In this document: piece by piece, positions 9,269-18,864 of the stretch
Layout: the number at the start of each line of letters is the position of its first letter
Numbering within the stretch: the first letter of the stretch is position 1
NCBI GenBank assembly: GCA_903918885.1
Contig: CAIXFY010000066.1
Location: 1-63,223, forward strand
Length of the DNA: 63,223 nt
DNA from: an uncultured Verrucomicrobia subdivision 3 bacterium
GTDB taxonomy: Bacteria > Verrucomicrobiota > Verrucomicrobiia > Limisphaerales > UBA11358
Direction of reading: 5' to 3'
Position numbers and translations under genes: made by a program
The notes under the pieces: generated by a model
The model's input: only the letters and a program-made list of their open reading frames with translations
Databases searched by the model: none
What the model was told of the DNA's origin: nothing

Positions 9269-9916
9269 ATGAGCACGTTTATTTTGACCGAAAGCAAACT
9301 GGATCCTGCCAAGGCGGTTTATGATTTCAAACTGCTGGCCGGCGACGGCTGGATGCACGAGATTAAGCGCGGCCAGACGTTTCGCATCGTTGATCTCGAA
9401 GGCAATCAGGCCGTGGACACGCTGTTCTACAACGCGCACGACATGAGCGATCGTTATTCAGCGCAAGACACGATTCGCGAACAGGGCGGCATTTATCTGA
9501 CGACCGGCACGAAATTGATTTCCAGCGAGGGAAATGTGCTGGCGACCATCGTAGCGGACACGTGCGGTCGGCACGACACGCTCGGCGGCGCGTGCGCGGC
9601 GGAAAGCAATCAGGTGCGTTACGCCATCGAGAAACGCCCGATGCATAGTTGTCGTGATACGTTCATGCTGCAGATCGCGCGTTGGGGACGCGGCGTGACG
9701 AAGTGCGACATCACGCACAATATTAATTTCTTCATGAATGTGCCGGTGACGACGGATGGCAAACTGTCGTTCGCCGATGGCGTGAGCGCGGGTGGGCGTT
9801 ATGTGGAAGTGCGCGCGGAAATGGATCTCATTTGTCTCATATCGAACTGTCCACAGTTGAACAATCCGTGCAATGCCTACAACCCGACACCGGTGCGGTT
9901 ATTAATTTGGGATTAA
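9269..9916 (+). CDS. DUF1989 urea carboxylase-associated protein 2 (carboxyguanidine deiminase subunit candidate)
   Basis: This 215-residue paralogue of the preceding protein starts three bases after its stop. It shares the motif [16 protein letters not shown] and the [11 protein letters not shown] segment, plus [15 protein letters not shown] near the C-terminus. The pair would act together as the deiminase that turns carboxyguanidine into allophanate for the hydrolase encoded upstream. It ends the operon; a converging cytochrome gene begins 27 nt further on, with no clear hairpin terminator between them. The function assignment rests on family knowledge and gene order. Confidence 0.85.
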   Translation: MSTFILTESKLDPAKAVYDFKLLAGDGWMHEIKRGQTFRIVDLEGNQAVDTLFYNAHDMSDRYSAQDTIREQGGIYLTTGTKLISSEGNVLATIVADTCGRHDTLGGACAAESNQVRYAIEKRPMHSCRDTFMLQIARWGRGVTKCDITHNINFFMNVPVTTDGKLSFADGVSAGGRYVEVRAEMDLICLISNCPQLNNPCNAYNPTPVRLLIWD

Positions 9917-9943
9917 GGTAATATGCTTTGCCGGTGCTGAATG

Positions 9944-12304
9944 TTATTGGAGTTGTTGCAGCAAGGTGGCGGCATCGGTGAAATTTGGATTCAGCTCCAG
10001 TGCGCGGCGGGCGGCGGTGCGGGCTTCTTCTACTTGTCCAAGCTTCAATTGAATGGTCGCGCGGGCGTAGGGGATGCGTGGATCGCGCGGATCGGCGGAT
10101 TCAGCGACGAGCAGGGCTTGGATGGCTCCATTGGGATCGCCGGCGGCGCTGCGGGCGAGTCCAAGATTGTATCCGGCGCGGGCATGGCGCGGGTCGAGCT
10201 TCACGGCTTGTTCGAGCTCGACCAAAACATTCGCAGTGTCACCCAGTTCGTTGTAGCCGAGCGCAAGTTTGTAGCGAAATTCTGCGTCGTTGGGGGCGAG
10301 TTGGACGGCCTTTTGCAATTCCTTGACGGCGTTCTCGGGCTGTCCCAGCTGACTTAACATCATCGCCAGTTCATGGTGGATGCCGGGCGAGTAGGGATCC
10401 CACTCCGCAGCGGTCTGGTAACGATTAAGGGCATTGGTCGGATTGCCGCGCTGGAGTTCAAACATGCCGCGCTGCAATTGGCCGAGTGGCTGGTCGGCAT
10501 TGTGGTTGAGGAACTGTAAATACTCGCGACCTGCCAACGAATTTGTATCAAGCGTGGCGGCAAAAATCCGGGCGGTTTCCACGCGAACATTGCGCGATGA
10601 ATCCTGCAGCCGGAGTTGCAAGGCGGTCGCCACCTCGGCACGGCCAACCAGCGGTGCGAGCGCCTGCACCGTCAATTGCCGCACTAGCGCGTTGGTGTCG
10701 GTCAACTGACCGAGCAGGGCGGTGGTAACGGCGGGTTCATCGCACCAGCGTTGGAGAAGGTTGGCTGCGGCCGCGCGCCAATAAGGGATTTCGTCTGTGT
10801 TCAACATTTTGACCAGCGGAGCGATGGCGGTGCCGTCGCCTTGTCGTGCGCGAGCGATGGTTTGACCGTGCTGGCGATAGGGGCGATCCATGTTCGTGCC
10901 ATACCATTGCTCGACATATTTCAAATTCCAGTCCGTGCCCTTGCCTGCATGGCAGCGCTCGCAAGCGTTCGGGATATTAAATTGTTTGGTCAGCAACGGA
11001 TCGGGAATGGTGAAGCCGTGGTCGTGCCGGAAATGGCGCACCATGTAGGGAGTTTGTGGCATGTGACAATTCACGCATTCGCCGCCGGTTTCCTTGATGG
11101 TTGCAGGTTTGTAAGCAGTCAGATCGGCGTTTACCAGCACGCCATTGGTATCGTAGCCAAACGCTTTGTGATGGCTGTGTAAAACCGGATTGATGGCCGG
11201 CGCATTGGTGGCGCCCGGCCCGTGGCAGCTCAAGCAGAGAAAATTTCCCGGCAGCCGCGTCTTCATCGTGTGGACATCGTGGCAATCGACACAGCGCACG
11301 CCCTTGTGAAACATCCGGCTGCCCATCAGCGCGGTGACTTCATAATCCTCATCCCAAATCTGACCGTCCGGATAAAAAATATTTGAGTCATCCGTGATGG
11401 TAATCAAGTGATGGTCGAAGTAGTTGTCGCCCGGCTTCGGGTCGCCCGTGATTTCGGCGCGGCGCGAATGGCAGCCCGCGCAGGTGTTGAACATCTCTTC
11501 GCGGTTGATTTTGCGGATGGTCGGGTCTTTCAGCCCCTTGTCTTTGTTCGCGTGCTGCCAGTCGTTGTGCGATTGCATCGGGCCGTGACAGGATTCACAG
11601 CCGACACCGTGTTCGACCATCGTCGTGTGATAAGAGTCGGTGGCTTCGTCGTAATTTTTCCGCACCCGCGTGTTGTGGCAGGCGGCGCACATAGAATTCC
11701 AATTCATGCCGCGTCCCAGCCATTGTCCCCACTCGCCCGGCTTGCGGTCTTCTTCGCCGTAGACATTGAACCATTCATTTGAGCGCGGATCCCACGCAGC
11801 CTCGGTCACTTGTAGGCGGCCGCCGGGAAAGGGAATCAACATCTGCCGCAACGGATTTTCTGCGAGCACACGCTCGACATGAAAAACTTCGTTGCTGCCG
11901 TGGAGTCCGGCGGTGATGACTTCATATTGGTCGTTGGTTTTGCGCAACGAGGTCTGTTGGGTTCCGTGCTTGAAAGTCCGCGCTGGCACGAAGGCGGCAT
12001 TTTCCCAGAGCGGATTAGGCGGGCGTTCGGCGCGGGCATGGTGTGATTTCAACCAATTATCATAAGCTTCCTCGTGACATTCCTTGCAACTGGCCGACCC
12101 GCCATACGCGGCGTAAACCGATTTATCCGCCTCCAGCGCGGACAATGTTGTCTGCGTGCGCGGCGAAGTCTTCGGTGATTTGATTTCTTTACGCGTAGCC
12201 AGAAACCAGACGGCGATAATCACCAGGATAAAAATCGCGGCGGGCAGAAGGAGGTGTTGGCGATTAAATTTTGTCGGGCGATTCGCTGGAGGTGTGGCTG
12301 GCAT
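9944..12304 (-). CDS. Octaheme c-type cytochrome with HEAT and TPR repeats
   Basis: This 786-residue protein is a membrane-anchored, periplasm-facing multiheme cytochrome. A single membrane segment (about 16-36) follows a short basic stretch. Eight CxxCH haem-binding motifs are visible in the N-terminal 455 residues (CKECH, CAACH, CESCH, CAGCH, CVDCH, CLSCH, CVNCH, CERCH), in a cytochrome c554-like arrangement. HEAT-like repeats follow (about 490-600), then at least four TPR repeats to the C-terminus (about 620-786). The ATG at 12304 is preferred to a TTG at 12343. The fusion suggests an electron-transfer protein that docks other proteins through its helical repeats. It is divergent from the polymerase gene, and its electron partners are unknown. 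Confidence 0.87.
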   Translation of the reverse strand: MPATPPANRPTKFNRQHLLLPAAIFILVIIAVWFLATRKEIKSPKTSPRTQTTLSALEADKSVYAAYGGSASCKECHEEAYDNWLKSHHARAERPPNPLWENAAFVPARTFKHGTQQTSLRKTNDQYEVITAGLHGSNEVFHVERVLAENPLRQMLIPFPGGRLQVTEAAWDPRSNEWFNVYGEEDRKPGEWGQWLGRGMNWNSMCAACHNTRVRKNYDEATDSYHTTMVEHGVGCESCHGPMQSHNDWQHANKDKGLKDPTIRKINREEMFNTCAGCHSRRAEITGDPKPGDNYFDHHLITITDDSNIFYPDGQIWDEDYEVTALMGSRMFHKGVRCVDCHDVHTMKTRLPGNFLCLSCHGPGATNAPAINPVLHSHHKAFGYDTNGVLVNADLTAYKPATIKETGGECVNCHMPQTPYMVRHFRHDHGFTIPDPLLTKQFNIPNACERCHAGKGTDWNLKYVEQWYGTNMDRPYRQHGQTIARARQGDGTAIAPLVKMLNTDEIPYWRAAAANLLQRWCDEPAVTTALLGQLTDTNALVRQLTVQALAPLVGRAEVATALQLRLQDSSRNVRVETARIFAATLDTNSLAGREYLQFLNHNADQPLGQLQRGMFELQRGNPTNALNRYQTAAEWDPYSPGIHHELAMMLSQLGQPENAVKELQKAVQLAPNDAEFRYKLALGYNELGDTANVLVELEQAVKLDPRHARAGYNLGLARSAAGDPNGAIQALLVAESADPRDPRIPYARATIQLKLGQVEEARTAARRALELNPNFTDAATLLQQLQ

Positions 12305-12465
12305 GCGTGCGTGACGATAGCAGATTTTTGTGTTGCCCGGCAATGAAGCAAATTTTGCGTCAAGGTTTCGCTAGGACAGCCTTTGTCCGGGCAGTTTTGA
12401 GAGAATCTTCTGGTTGCCCGCCGCTGTGAACAACTCGGCATGGCGCACGGACGGGCGAGGATTTA

Positions 12466-13815
12466 ATGTCAGACGAATTGAAAAACCGGATTCTTCACGT
12501 GGACGGCGACAGTTTTTTTGCGAGCTGCGAAATCGCGCTCAACGAAAAACTGATTGGCCGTCCCGTGTGGGTCGGCGGCGGGCGGCGCGGCGATGGCATC
12601 GTCATCGCGGCCAATCGCGTGGCCAAAAAGTTCGGTGTCACCACGGGCATGGCGTGTTTTGAGGCCAAACGCATCTGTCCGCGCGGCGTGTTGTGCCCGC
12701 CGCATTACGATGCCTACCGCGACATCTCGGCGAAAATGTTCCGTATGCTCGAGCAGTATTCGCCCATGCTCGTGCCGGTCTCGATTGATGAGGGTTTTCT
12801 GGATTTGACGACCATGGATCAGGTGGTTTGGCGCAACACGACTGCGGAAAAATATGTCCGCGAAATCTGCGAACGCATCACCCGCGAAATAAAAATTCCC
12901 GTGTCCGCCGGCCTTGGCAATTCCTCGCGCCTCGCCAAGCTCGCCACGGACGCCGCCAAGCCGGGCTTTCTCGAAGTGAAGTCGGGCGAGGAAAAAGGGT
13001 TTTTGAAAGACCGCTCCGTGCGCGAACTTTCCGGCATCGGCAAGAACCGTCAGCGTTCGCTTGCGGCCTTGGGCGCATTGACTTTTGGCCACGTCGCGAA
13101 TTTGCCGTCGCCGCTGCTGAAACAAAAATTCGGCATCTGGGGCACGCAGCTCTGGCTGTTCGCCAATGGCCAGTGGAACGAGCCGCTGCTGCTGGAGGTT
13201 AAAGACCGCACGACGATTTCCAGCAACACCACGCTGCCTTACGACGAACCGGATTACGAGGCGGCGCTCACATTCGCGTTAAGCGAGACCACGCGGCTGA
13301 CCGGGCAACTGCGCCGTGAAAAATTACAGGCGCGCGAAATGTCGTTGACGATTCGTTTTGGGGATTTTTCAGAAGTCGGCGGCTCGCACCGTTTTCGCGC
13401 GCCACAGTTTTTGAATTCCATCATCAACGCGCACCTCGAGGAAATTTTTCGCGGCATCATGGCCGGGCAATTCCGTCCGGTGCGGCAAATCCGCATCGCC
13501 TTTTGGAATCTGGAACGTCTCGACACGCAGCCGACGTTGTGGGGCCGCACGGACGCCGAACGCTGGGGCGCGCTTGATGATGCGACCCGTCAGTTGACCA
13601 AGCAGTTTGGCCATGCCTCGCTGATGACGGGCGCGCAACTGGCGCTGCGCCAGCTTGACGATGCCCACAAAAATCCGAAGGCCAAATGTCCGTTCGCACC
13701 GCAGCGGGAAATCGTGCAAAAACTCTGGGGCACGGATGCTGATCCGCTGGCGCACAAGGGCGATTGGGAAAAACGACTGGCGAAGGTCAGCAAACAGGCG
13801 CAGTTCAACCAGTAG
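12466..13815 (+). CDS. dinB: Y-family DNA polymerase (Pol IV type)
   Basis: The 449-residue protein is a translesion DNA polymerase. Motifs: LHVDGDSFFASCE (first catalytic Asp and the FF steric-gate region), SIDEGFLD (the catalytic Asp-Glu pair, about 105), helix-hairpin-helix LSGIGKNRQRSLAALG (about 185) and a little-finger domain from about 245. The ASCE sequence resembles UmuC more than E. coli DinB, but the rest fits Pol IV. A C-terminal extension after about 400 has no motif I recognise. It stands alone, divergent from the cytochrome gene across about 160 bp; no LexA box was recognised there. Confidence 0.87.
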   Translation: MSDELKNRILHVDGDSFFASCEIALNEKLIGRPVWVGGGRRGDGIVIAANRVAKKFGVTTGMACFEAKRICPRGVLCPPHYDAYRDISAKMFRMLEQYSPMLVPVSIDEGFLDLTTMDQVVWRNTTAEKYVREICERITREIKIPVSAGLGNSSRLAKLATDAAKPGFLEVKSGEEKGFLKDRSVRELSGIGKNRQRSLAALGALTFGHVANLPSPLLKQKFGIWGTQLWLFANGQWNEPLLLEVKDRTTISSNTTLPYDEPDYEAALTFALSETTRLTGQLRREKLQAREMSLTIRFGDFSEVGGSHRFRAPQFLNSIINAHLEEIFRGIMAGQFRPVRQIRIAFWNLERLDTQPTLWGRTDAERWGALDDATRQLTKQFGHASLMTGAQLALRQLDDAHKNPKAKCPFAPQREIVQKLWGTDADPLAHKGDWEKRLAKVSKQAQFNQ

Positions 13816-13888
13816 TTTCGCCTTCTCGTAAATAAAAATTTCTTGCTGGAAACCGACTCTTCTTTGCGGCAGACTCAATCTTTAATTT

Positions 13889-15178
13889 ATGGACGTAAAA
13901 CTTCCCAAATTGGGCGAGGGCGCTGATTCCGGCGTCGTGGTCGGCATCTTCGTGAAAGAAGGCGACACCATTGCCAAAGATCAGACCATTCTGGAATTGG
14001 AAAATGAAAAAGCCGTGGCTTCCATCCCGTCCACCGGCGCGGGCGTCGTGGAAAAAATCTACGTGAAGGCGGGCGACCGCATCAGTGCCGGGCAGAAAAT
14101 TTTGACGCTCGCTGGCGGCGCAGTGGCTGCGGCGGCGGCTCCCGCTCCGGCGGCGACGCCAAAACCGGCAGCGAAAAAAGCCGCGCCCAAAGTCGTCCAA
14201 GTCGAAGAAGTAGACGATGAACCCGTCGCCGAATCAGCGGATGAAATTGTGAACGAAAATCCCGTGGCGTCGCCGTCCATTCGCCGCGCGGCTCATGATT
14301 TCGGCATTGATCTTCGTAAGATTGTCGGCAGCGCCAATGGCGGTCGCCTCGTGGCGGAAGACGTGCGGCAATACATTGCTCGGTTGATTCGCGCGGCGGT
14401 GCGTCCGGCGCCCAAAGCCTCGGCGGAAGCTGCGCCGGCCAAGCCCGCGCCGGTGCAGATTGATTTCTCTCAGTTCGGACCGATTCTCAAGAAGCCGGTC
14501 ACGCAATTGCGCAAAGTCATCGCCCGTCGTATGAGCGAGAGTTGCAACACCGTCGCCCGCGTGACGCAGTTCGATGATATTGATTTCACCAAGCTCGGCG
14601 AACTCCGTAAAAAATACGCGGCGGCTTACGAGGCGAAAGGCGTCAAGCTCACGCTCACGCCGTTCGTGTTGAAGGCGGTCGCGGCGACTTTGAAACAACA
14701 TCCGATTTTCAATTCCAGCCTCGACGAGGTTGCGAATGAAATCATTCTCAAGGAATACATCCACCTCGGCATCGCGGTGGATACCGAGCAAGGTCTGATG
14801 GTTCCTGTCCTCCGCGACGTGGGCAAAAAATCCATGCTCGATTTGGCGAAGGAATTGGAAACGCTCGCGGCGAAAGCACGCGACCGGAAAATTTCCGCCG
14901 ACGAAATGAAGGGCGGCACGTTTACTATTTCCAACCAAGGCGCGATTGGTGGTGGTCATTTCACGCCAGTCGTGAACCTGCCGGAAGTCGCCATTCTCGG
15001 CCTCGGTCGCGGAGCGATGAAACCGGTGGTGCGCGAAGGCCAGATTGTGGCGCGGCTGCTCACGCCGGTGGCGTTGAGCTATGATCACCGCGTGATTGAC
15101 GGCGGTAGCGCCGCGCGGTTCACGGTGGATTTGGTAAAGGCGTTTGAAAACTTTGATGAAGCTTTGGTGAAGATTTAA
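13889..15178 (+). CDS. aceF: Dihydrolipoamide acyltransferase, E2 of pyruvate dehydrogenase
   Basis: The 429-residue E2 forms the core of a 2-oxoacid dehydrogenase complex. One lipoyl domain is present (about 1-76) with Lys41 in ENEKAVA as the lipoylation site. An Ala/Pro/Lys-rich linker follows, then the peripheral subunit-binding domain (about 127-163, SPSIRRAAHDFGID) and the catalytic domain (about 200-429) ending with SYDHRVIDGG, where His400 and Asp404 are the active-site residues. It is followed five bases later by the E3 gene. The presence of a homodimeric AceE-type E1 elsewhere in the window supports pyruvate as substrate; a different 2-oxoacid is not excluded. Confidence 0.9.
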   Translation: MDVKLPKLGEGADSGVVVGIFVKEGDTIAKDQTILELENEKAVASIPSTGAGVVEKIYVKAGDRISAGQKILTLAGGAVAAAAAPAPAATPKPAAKKAAPKVVQVEEVDDEPVAESADEIVNENPVASPSIRRAAHDFGIDLRKIVGSANGGRLVAEDVRQYIARLIRAAVRPAPKASAEAAPAKPAPVQIDFSQFGPILKKPVTQLRKVIARRMSESCNTVARVTQFDDIDFTKLGELRKKYAAAYEAKGVKLTLTPFVLKAVAATLKQHPIFNSSLDEVANEIILKEYIHLGIAVDTEQGLMVPVLRDVGKKSMLDLAKELETLAAKARDRKISADEMKGGTFTISNQGAIGGGHFTPVVNLPEVAILGLGRGAMKPVVREGQIVARLLTPVALSYDHRVIDGGSAARFTVDLVKAFENFDEALVKI

Positions 15179-15183
15179 TTTCT

Positions 15184-16599
15184 ATGGATTCGATTAAAAC
15201 AGAGATTGTCGTCGTCGGTGCCGGCCCCGGCGGATATGCGGCGGCGTTTTACGCGGCGGATTTGGGCAAGAAAGTTGTGCTCATCGAGCGTGAAAAAAAG
15301 CTTGGCGGCGTCTGCCTTAACCGCGGCTGCATCCCGTCCAAGGCGCTGCTTTATGCGACGCACCAAATCGTGAACTCCCGCGAATCGGCGCATCGCGGCA
15401 TCACGTTCACCGAGCCGAAAATTGAACTCGACAAGCTCCGCACATGGAAAGATTCCGTTATTGAAAAACTTGCTGGCGGCGTCGCGACGCTCGCGAAGAT
15501 GCGCGGCGTGACCGTAATCACCGGGCGCGGTTATTTTGAAGGCTCGAACAAACTGCGCGTTGAAACGCCGGAAGGCCAGCAGTTCGTGGAATTTGAAAAA
15601 GCGATTCTCGCGGTTGGTTCTGTGCCCGCGATGCCCAAGGCTTTTGACCTCGGCAATCCGCGCGTGATGACGAGCACCGAGGCGCTTGAAGTCACCGACA
15701 TTCCTGAAAATCTCCTCGTTGTTGGTGGCGGTTACATCGGCATGGAACTCGGCACCGTGTATGCCGGTCTCGGCAGCAAAGTCACCGTGATCGAGGCGCT
15801 CGATGCGTTGCTCGCCGGCGCCGATGCCGACCTCGCGCGGCCGGTCGTGGCGAATGCCAAGAAGATGTTCAAGGAAATCCGCCTCAAGGCGCGCGTCAAC
15901 AAGATGGCTACAGTCGGCAAACAGATCAAAGTAGAATCCGAATTCAACGGCGAGAAGTTCTCCGAGATCTACGACCGCGTGCTCGTCTCCGTCGGCCGCG
16001 TGCCAAACAGCGCCGACCTCGGCCTCGAAAACACCAAGGCCGTGCTCGACGAAAAAGGTTTCGTCAAGGTCAACGATCATCAGCAGACCGACGACCCCAG
16101 CATTTACGCCATCGGCGACATCGCTGGCGGCATTCTGCTCGCGCACAAGGCACACAAAGAAGCGCGTAATGCCGTGGAAAATATCCACGGCGACGACGTG
16201 AAATTTTCCAGCGTCATTCCCGCCGTCGTCTTCACCGATCCCGAACTCGCGTGGTGCGGTATCACCGAAGCCGAGGCCAAGGAGAAAAATATTCCGTATC
16301 AAGTCGCCAAATTTCCGTGGTCGGCGTCCGGCCGCGCGCTGTCGTTCGACCGCACGGATGGCGTCACGAAAATCATCGCTGACCCTGCGACAAATCGCGT
16401 GCTGGGCGTGGGTATTTGCGGCGCGGGCGCGGGCGAACTCATCGCTGAGGCCACGCTGGCCATTGAGATGGGCGCGACTGTGGAAGACATCGCGTTGACG
16501 GTGCATCCGCACCCGACGCTGTCCGAGACCTTGATGGAATGTGCCGATGCCTTTTACGGCCACGCGACGCACACCTTTACCAAAAAGAAGACGGAATAA
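15184..16599 (+). CDS. lpdA: Dihydrolipoamide dehydrogenase (E3)
   Basis: The 471-residue flavoprotein reoxidises dihydrolipoamide with NAD. The FAD-binding GAGPGGYAAAFYA is at the N-terminus, the redox disulfide is Cys44/Cys49 in GGVCLNRGCIPSKA, the NAD-binding GGGYIGMELG is near 180, the second FAD motif YAIGDIAGG near 305, and the catalytic HPHPTLSE near 445. It follows the E2 gene by five bases and is followed by a strong intrinsic terminator, so E2-E3 form a two-gene unit. Length and all catalytic residues are normal. Confidence 0.95.
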   Translation: MDSIKTEIVVVGAGPGGYAAAFYAADLGKKVVLIEREKKLGGVCLNRGCIPSKALLYATHQIVNSRESAHRGITFTEPKIELDKLRTWKDSVIEKLAGGVATLAKMRGVTVITGRGYFEGSNKLRVETPEGQQFVEFEKAILAVGSVPAMPKAFDLGNPRVMTSTEALEVTDIPENLLVVGGGYIGMELGTVYAGLGSKVTVIEALDALLAGADADLARPVVANAKKMFKEIRLKARVNKMATVGKQIKVESEFNGEKFSEIYDRVLVSVGRVPNSADLGLENTKAVLDEKGFVKVNDHQQTDDPSIYAIGDIAGGILLAHKAHKEARNAVENIHGDDVKFSSVIPAVVFTDPELAWCGITEAEAKEKNIPYQVAKFPWSASGRALSFDRTDGVTKIIADPATNRVLGVGICGAGAGELIAEATLAIEMGATVEDIALTVHPHPTLSETLMECADAFYGHATHTFTKKKTE

Positions 16600-16620
16600 A
16601 ATTCCAGACTAGCGAAATTA

Positions 16621-16657
16621 AAAACCCTCGTCCGGCAACGGGCGGGGGTTTTGTTTT
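16621..16657 (+). terminator. Rho-independent terminator of the aceF-lpdA unit
   Basis: A 14-bp stem (16621-16634 with 16639-16652, including G-U pairs) closes a GCAA tetraloop and runs into a T-rich tail (TTGTTTT). It lies 22 bases after the lpdA stop. Confidence 0.85.
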
Positions 16658-16734
16658 GGGTGAATTTTTTTGCCGCTTATCATTGTTTATGAATCCGGTT
16701 TATTTCAAACCTGATTTCTGTTTAATTCAAGGCC

Positions 16735-17433
16735 ATGGACGCCGCCCTGCCGCCGCTGACCGCCAGCACGCTTTACCTCGTGGCCACGCCCATCGGCAAT
16801 TTGGAGGACATCACGCTGCGCGCGTTGCGCGTCCTGCGCGAATGCGATGTGGTGGCCGCCGAGGACACGCGGCGTTCCGGTCAGTTGCTGAAACATTTTG
16901 AAATCTCCAAGCCGCTGTTGAGCTACTTCCAGTTCAACGAGGCGAAGCGCAGCGAGGAAATAATCGAGCGGCTCCGGCGCGGCGAAAAGGTGGCGCTGGT
17001 CACGGATGCCGGTAGTCCCGGCATCAGCGATCCCGGCGAACGGGTTGTGAAAGCGGCCATCGCCGCTGGTTTCCGCGTCGAGGCCGTGGTCGGCGCGTGC
17101 GCGTTGGTCGGCGCGCTCACGGCGAGCGGTCTGCCCACGGAGGAATTTTATTTCGTCGGTTTTCTACCGCATAAATCCGGCCAGCGCCGGAACAAACTGG
17201 AAGCGCTAAAAACGACCGAAGGCACTTTAGTTTTCTACGAATCGCCGTATCGCATCGAGAAGCTGCTGGGCGAACTCAACGAAGTATATCCCGAACGCGA
17301 CGTGGTGCTGGCGCGCGAGCTGACGAAGAAGTTTGAGGAATTTCTGCGCGGCAAACCGACAGAATTGCTTGCCATCGCGCAAAAGCGCAGCTTGAAAGGC
17401 GAATTTGTGGTGATGGTCAGCGGCGCATTTTGA
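16735..17433 (+). CDS. rsmI: 16S rRNA (cytidine1402-2'-O)-methyltransferase, short form
   Basis: This 232-residue SAM-dependent methyltransferase would 2'-O-methylate C1402 in the decoding centre. Recognisable family motifs are YLVATPIGNLEDITLRAL, AAEDTRRSGQLL, ALVTDAGSPGISDPG, and FYFVGFLPHKSGQR followed by FYESPYRI. Typical RsmI proteins have about 275-290 residues; this one ends after VVMVSG and lacks the usual C-terminal extension. The loop normally reading PGPSA is VGACA here (about 119-123). Both deviations are seen directly; their effect on activity is unknown. Confidence 0.9.
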   Translation: MDAALPPLTASTLYLVATPIGNLEDITLRALRVLRECDVVAAEDTRRSGQLLKHFEISKPLLSYFQFNEAKRSEEIIERLRRGEKVALVTDAGSPGISDPGERVVKAAIAAGFRVEAVVGACALVGALTASGLPTEEFYFVGFLPHKSGQRRNKLEALKTTEGTLVFYESPYRIEKLLGELNEVYPERDVVLARELTKKFEEFLRGKPTELLAIAQKRSLKGEFVVMVSGAF

Positions 17434-17538
17434 GCATCGGCGCGGCGTTCACCAATCACCCAATTGTGGTGTTTTTTGTAACCAGCAGATTGCTTTCTCG
17501 GTCTGCTCTGCCAATAATCAAGTTTCAACCACGATTCT

Positions 17539-18864
17539 ATGAATTTAAATCGTTCCTTCACACGCCGTAGTTTTCTCAAGACCGCTCTCATCGCGGGGAC
17601 CGCGCCGCTGGTGTTGCGCTCGAGTTTGTTTGCGGGCGACGCCGCACCGAGTCAGCAAATCACGCTGGGTTTCATCGGCATTGGCAAGCAAGGCAGCGGC
17701 CTGCTGAAGGCGTGTCTGCCGCGCAGCGATTTTCGCGTGCTGGCTGTGAGCGACGTGGATACCACCCGTCGCAACCTCGCGAAACAGGCCGTTGAAACCG
17801 AATACGCCAATGACATCAAGTCGGGCACACACAAAGGCTGCGATGAATACAGCGATTTCCGCGATTTGCTGGCGCGCAAGGACATTGACGCCGTGGTCAT
17901 CGCCACGCCCGATCACTGGCACGCGCTCATCGCCATCGCCGCCGCCAACGCGGGCAAGGATATTTACCTTGAGAAGCCGATGACGCACACGATTCTCGAA
18001 GGTCGGGCGCTGGTGAATGCGGTGCGCGCGAACAAACGGATTTTGCAAGTCGGTTCCATGCAGCGTTCCATGGGCGAATTTCGTGCTGCATGCGAACTGG
18101 TTCGCAACGGCGTCCTCGGCAACGTGGCTAAAGTGGATACCGCTGTGGGCGGGCCGCCGATTTTCTGCGATCTGCCGGAAGAAAAAATGGAGCCAGGTTT
18201 GGACTGGGATTTGTGGCTCGGGCCGGCTCCGCTGCGGCCTTACAACTCCGTCATGAGCCCGCGCGGCATGCCCAAAGGTTTTCCGCAATGGCGGCGCTAC
18301 CGGGAATACGGCAGTGGCGGCGTGGGCGACTGGGGTGCGCACCATTTTGACATCGTGCAATGGGCGTTCGGTTTTGACACCGGCGGGCCCGTAGAATTTT
18401 TTCCGGCGGCCACGGCGGACGCGAAATCTGGCGTGCGCTGGCGTTACGCGACCGGTTTGGAAGTGACGCATCAAAAGGGCAACGGCATCACTTTCTACGG
18501 CGACAAGGGCAAGCTCTACGTCAACCGGGGCAAATTTCAACTGTGGTTTGATAACAAGCTCGCCTCCGGACCGATGGATGATTATTCCCCGTTGCTGAAA
18601 AAACTGTTGCCCGCGAATGCCGTCCGGCTTTATCGCAGCACCAGCCAGATTTCGGACTGGGTTAAGTCCATAAAATCCCGCGAAATGCCTGTCTGCGATG
18701 TCGAAACCGGCCACCGCTCGGCGACGGTCTGCAATCTCGCCAACGCCGTCTATTTCAGCGGCAAAGGCTTGAAATGGAATCCAAAAACCGAGCAGTTTGC
18801 CGATGGCACGGGCGATCCCGCGTGGCTCACGCGCGAATATCGCGCGCCATGGAAGCTGGCGTAA
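17539..18864 (+). CDS. Tat-exported Gfo/Idh/MocA family oxidoreductase
   Basis: This 441-residue protein is an NAD(P)-dependent sugar or cyclitol oxidoreductase by family. The N-terminus has a twin-arginine signal (TRRSFLKTALIAG), so it is probably folded and exported. The Rossmann motif GFIGIGKQGSGLLKA follows at about 46, and EKPMTHT is the catalytic Lys segment. The exposed DWDLWLGPAP and GDWGAHHFDIVQWAF segments are typical of the many Verrucomicrobia/Planctomycetes paralogues. A close paralogue is encoded at 61730-63064. The gene converges on tatD with no bases between the two stops. The substrate is unknown. Confidence 0.88.
   Translation: MNLNRSFTRRSFLKTALIAGTAPLVLRSSLFAGDAAPSQQITLGFIGIGKQGSGLLKACLPRSDFRVLAVSDVDTTRRNLAKQAVETEYANDIKSGTHKGCDEYSDFRDLLARKDIDAVVIATPDHWHALIAIAAANAGKDIYLEKPMTHTILEGRALVNAVRANKRILQVGSMQRSMGEFRAACELVRNGVLGNVAKVDTAVGGPPIFCDLPEEKMEPGLDWDLWLGPAPLRPYNSVMSPRGMPKGFPQWRRYREYGSGGVGDWGAHHFDIVQWAFGFDTGGPVEFFPAATADAKSGVRWRYATGLEVTHQKGNGITFYGDKGKLYVNRGKFQLWFDNKLASGPMDDYSPLLKKLLPANAVRLYRSTSQISDWVKSIKSREMPVCDVETGHRSATVCNLANAVYFSGKGLKWNPKTEQFADGTGDPAWLTREYRAPWKLA

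Noticed and set aside
15175-16572. 465-codon minus-strand open frame
   Set aside because: It is antisense to lpdA; no motifs, Arg/His-rich shadow composition.
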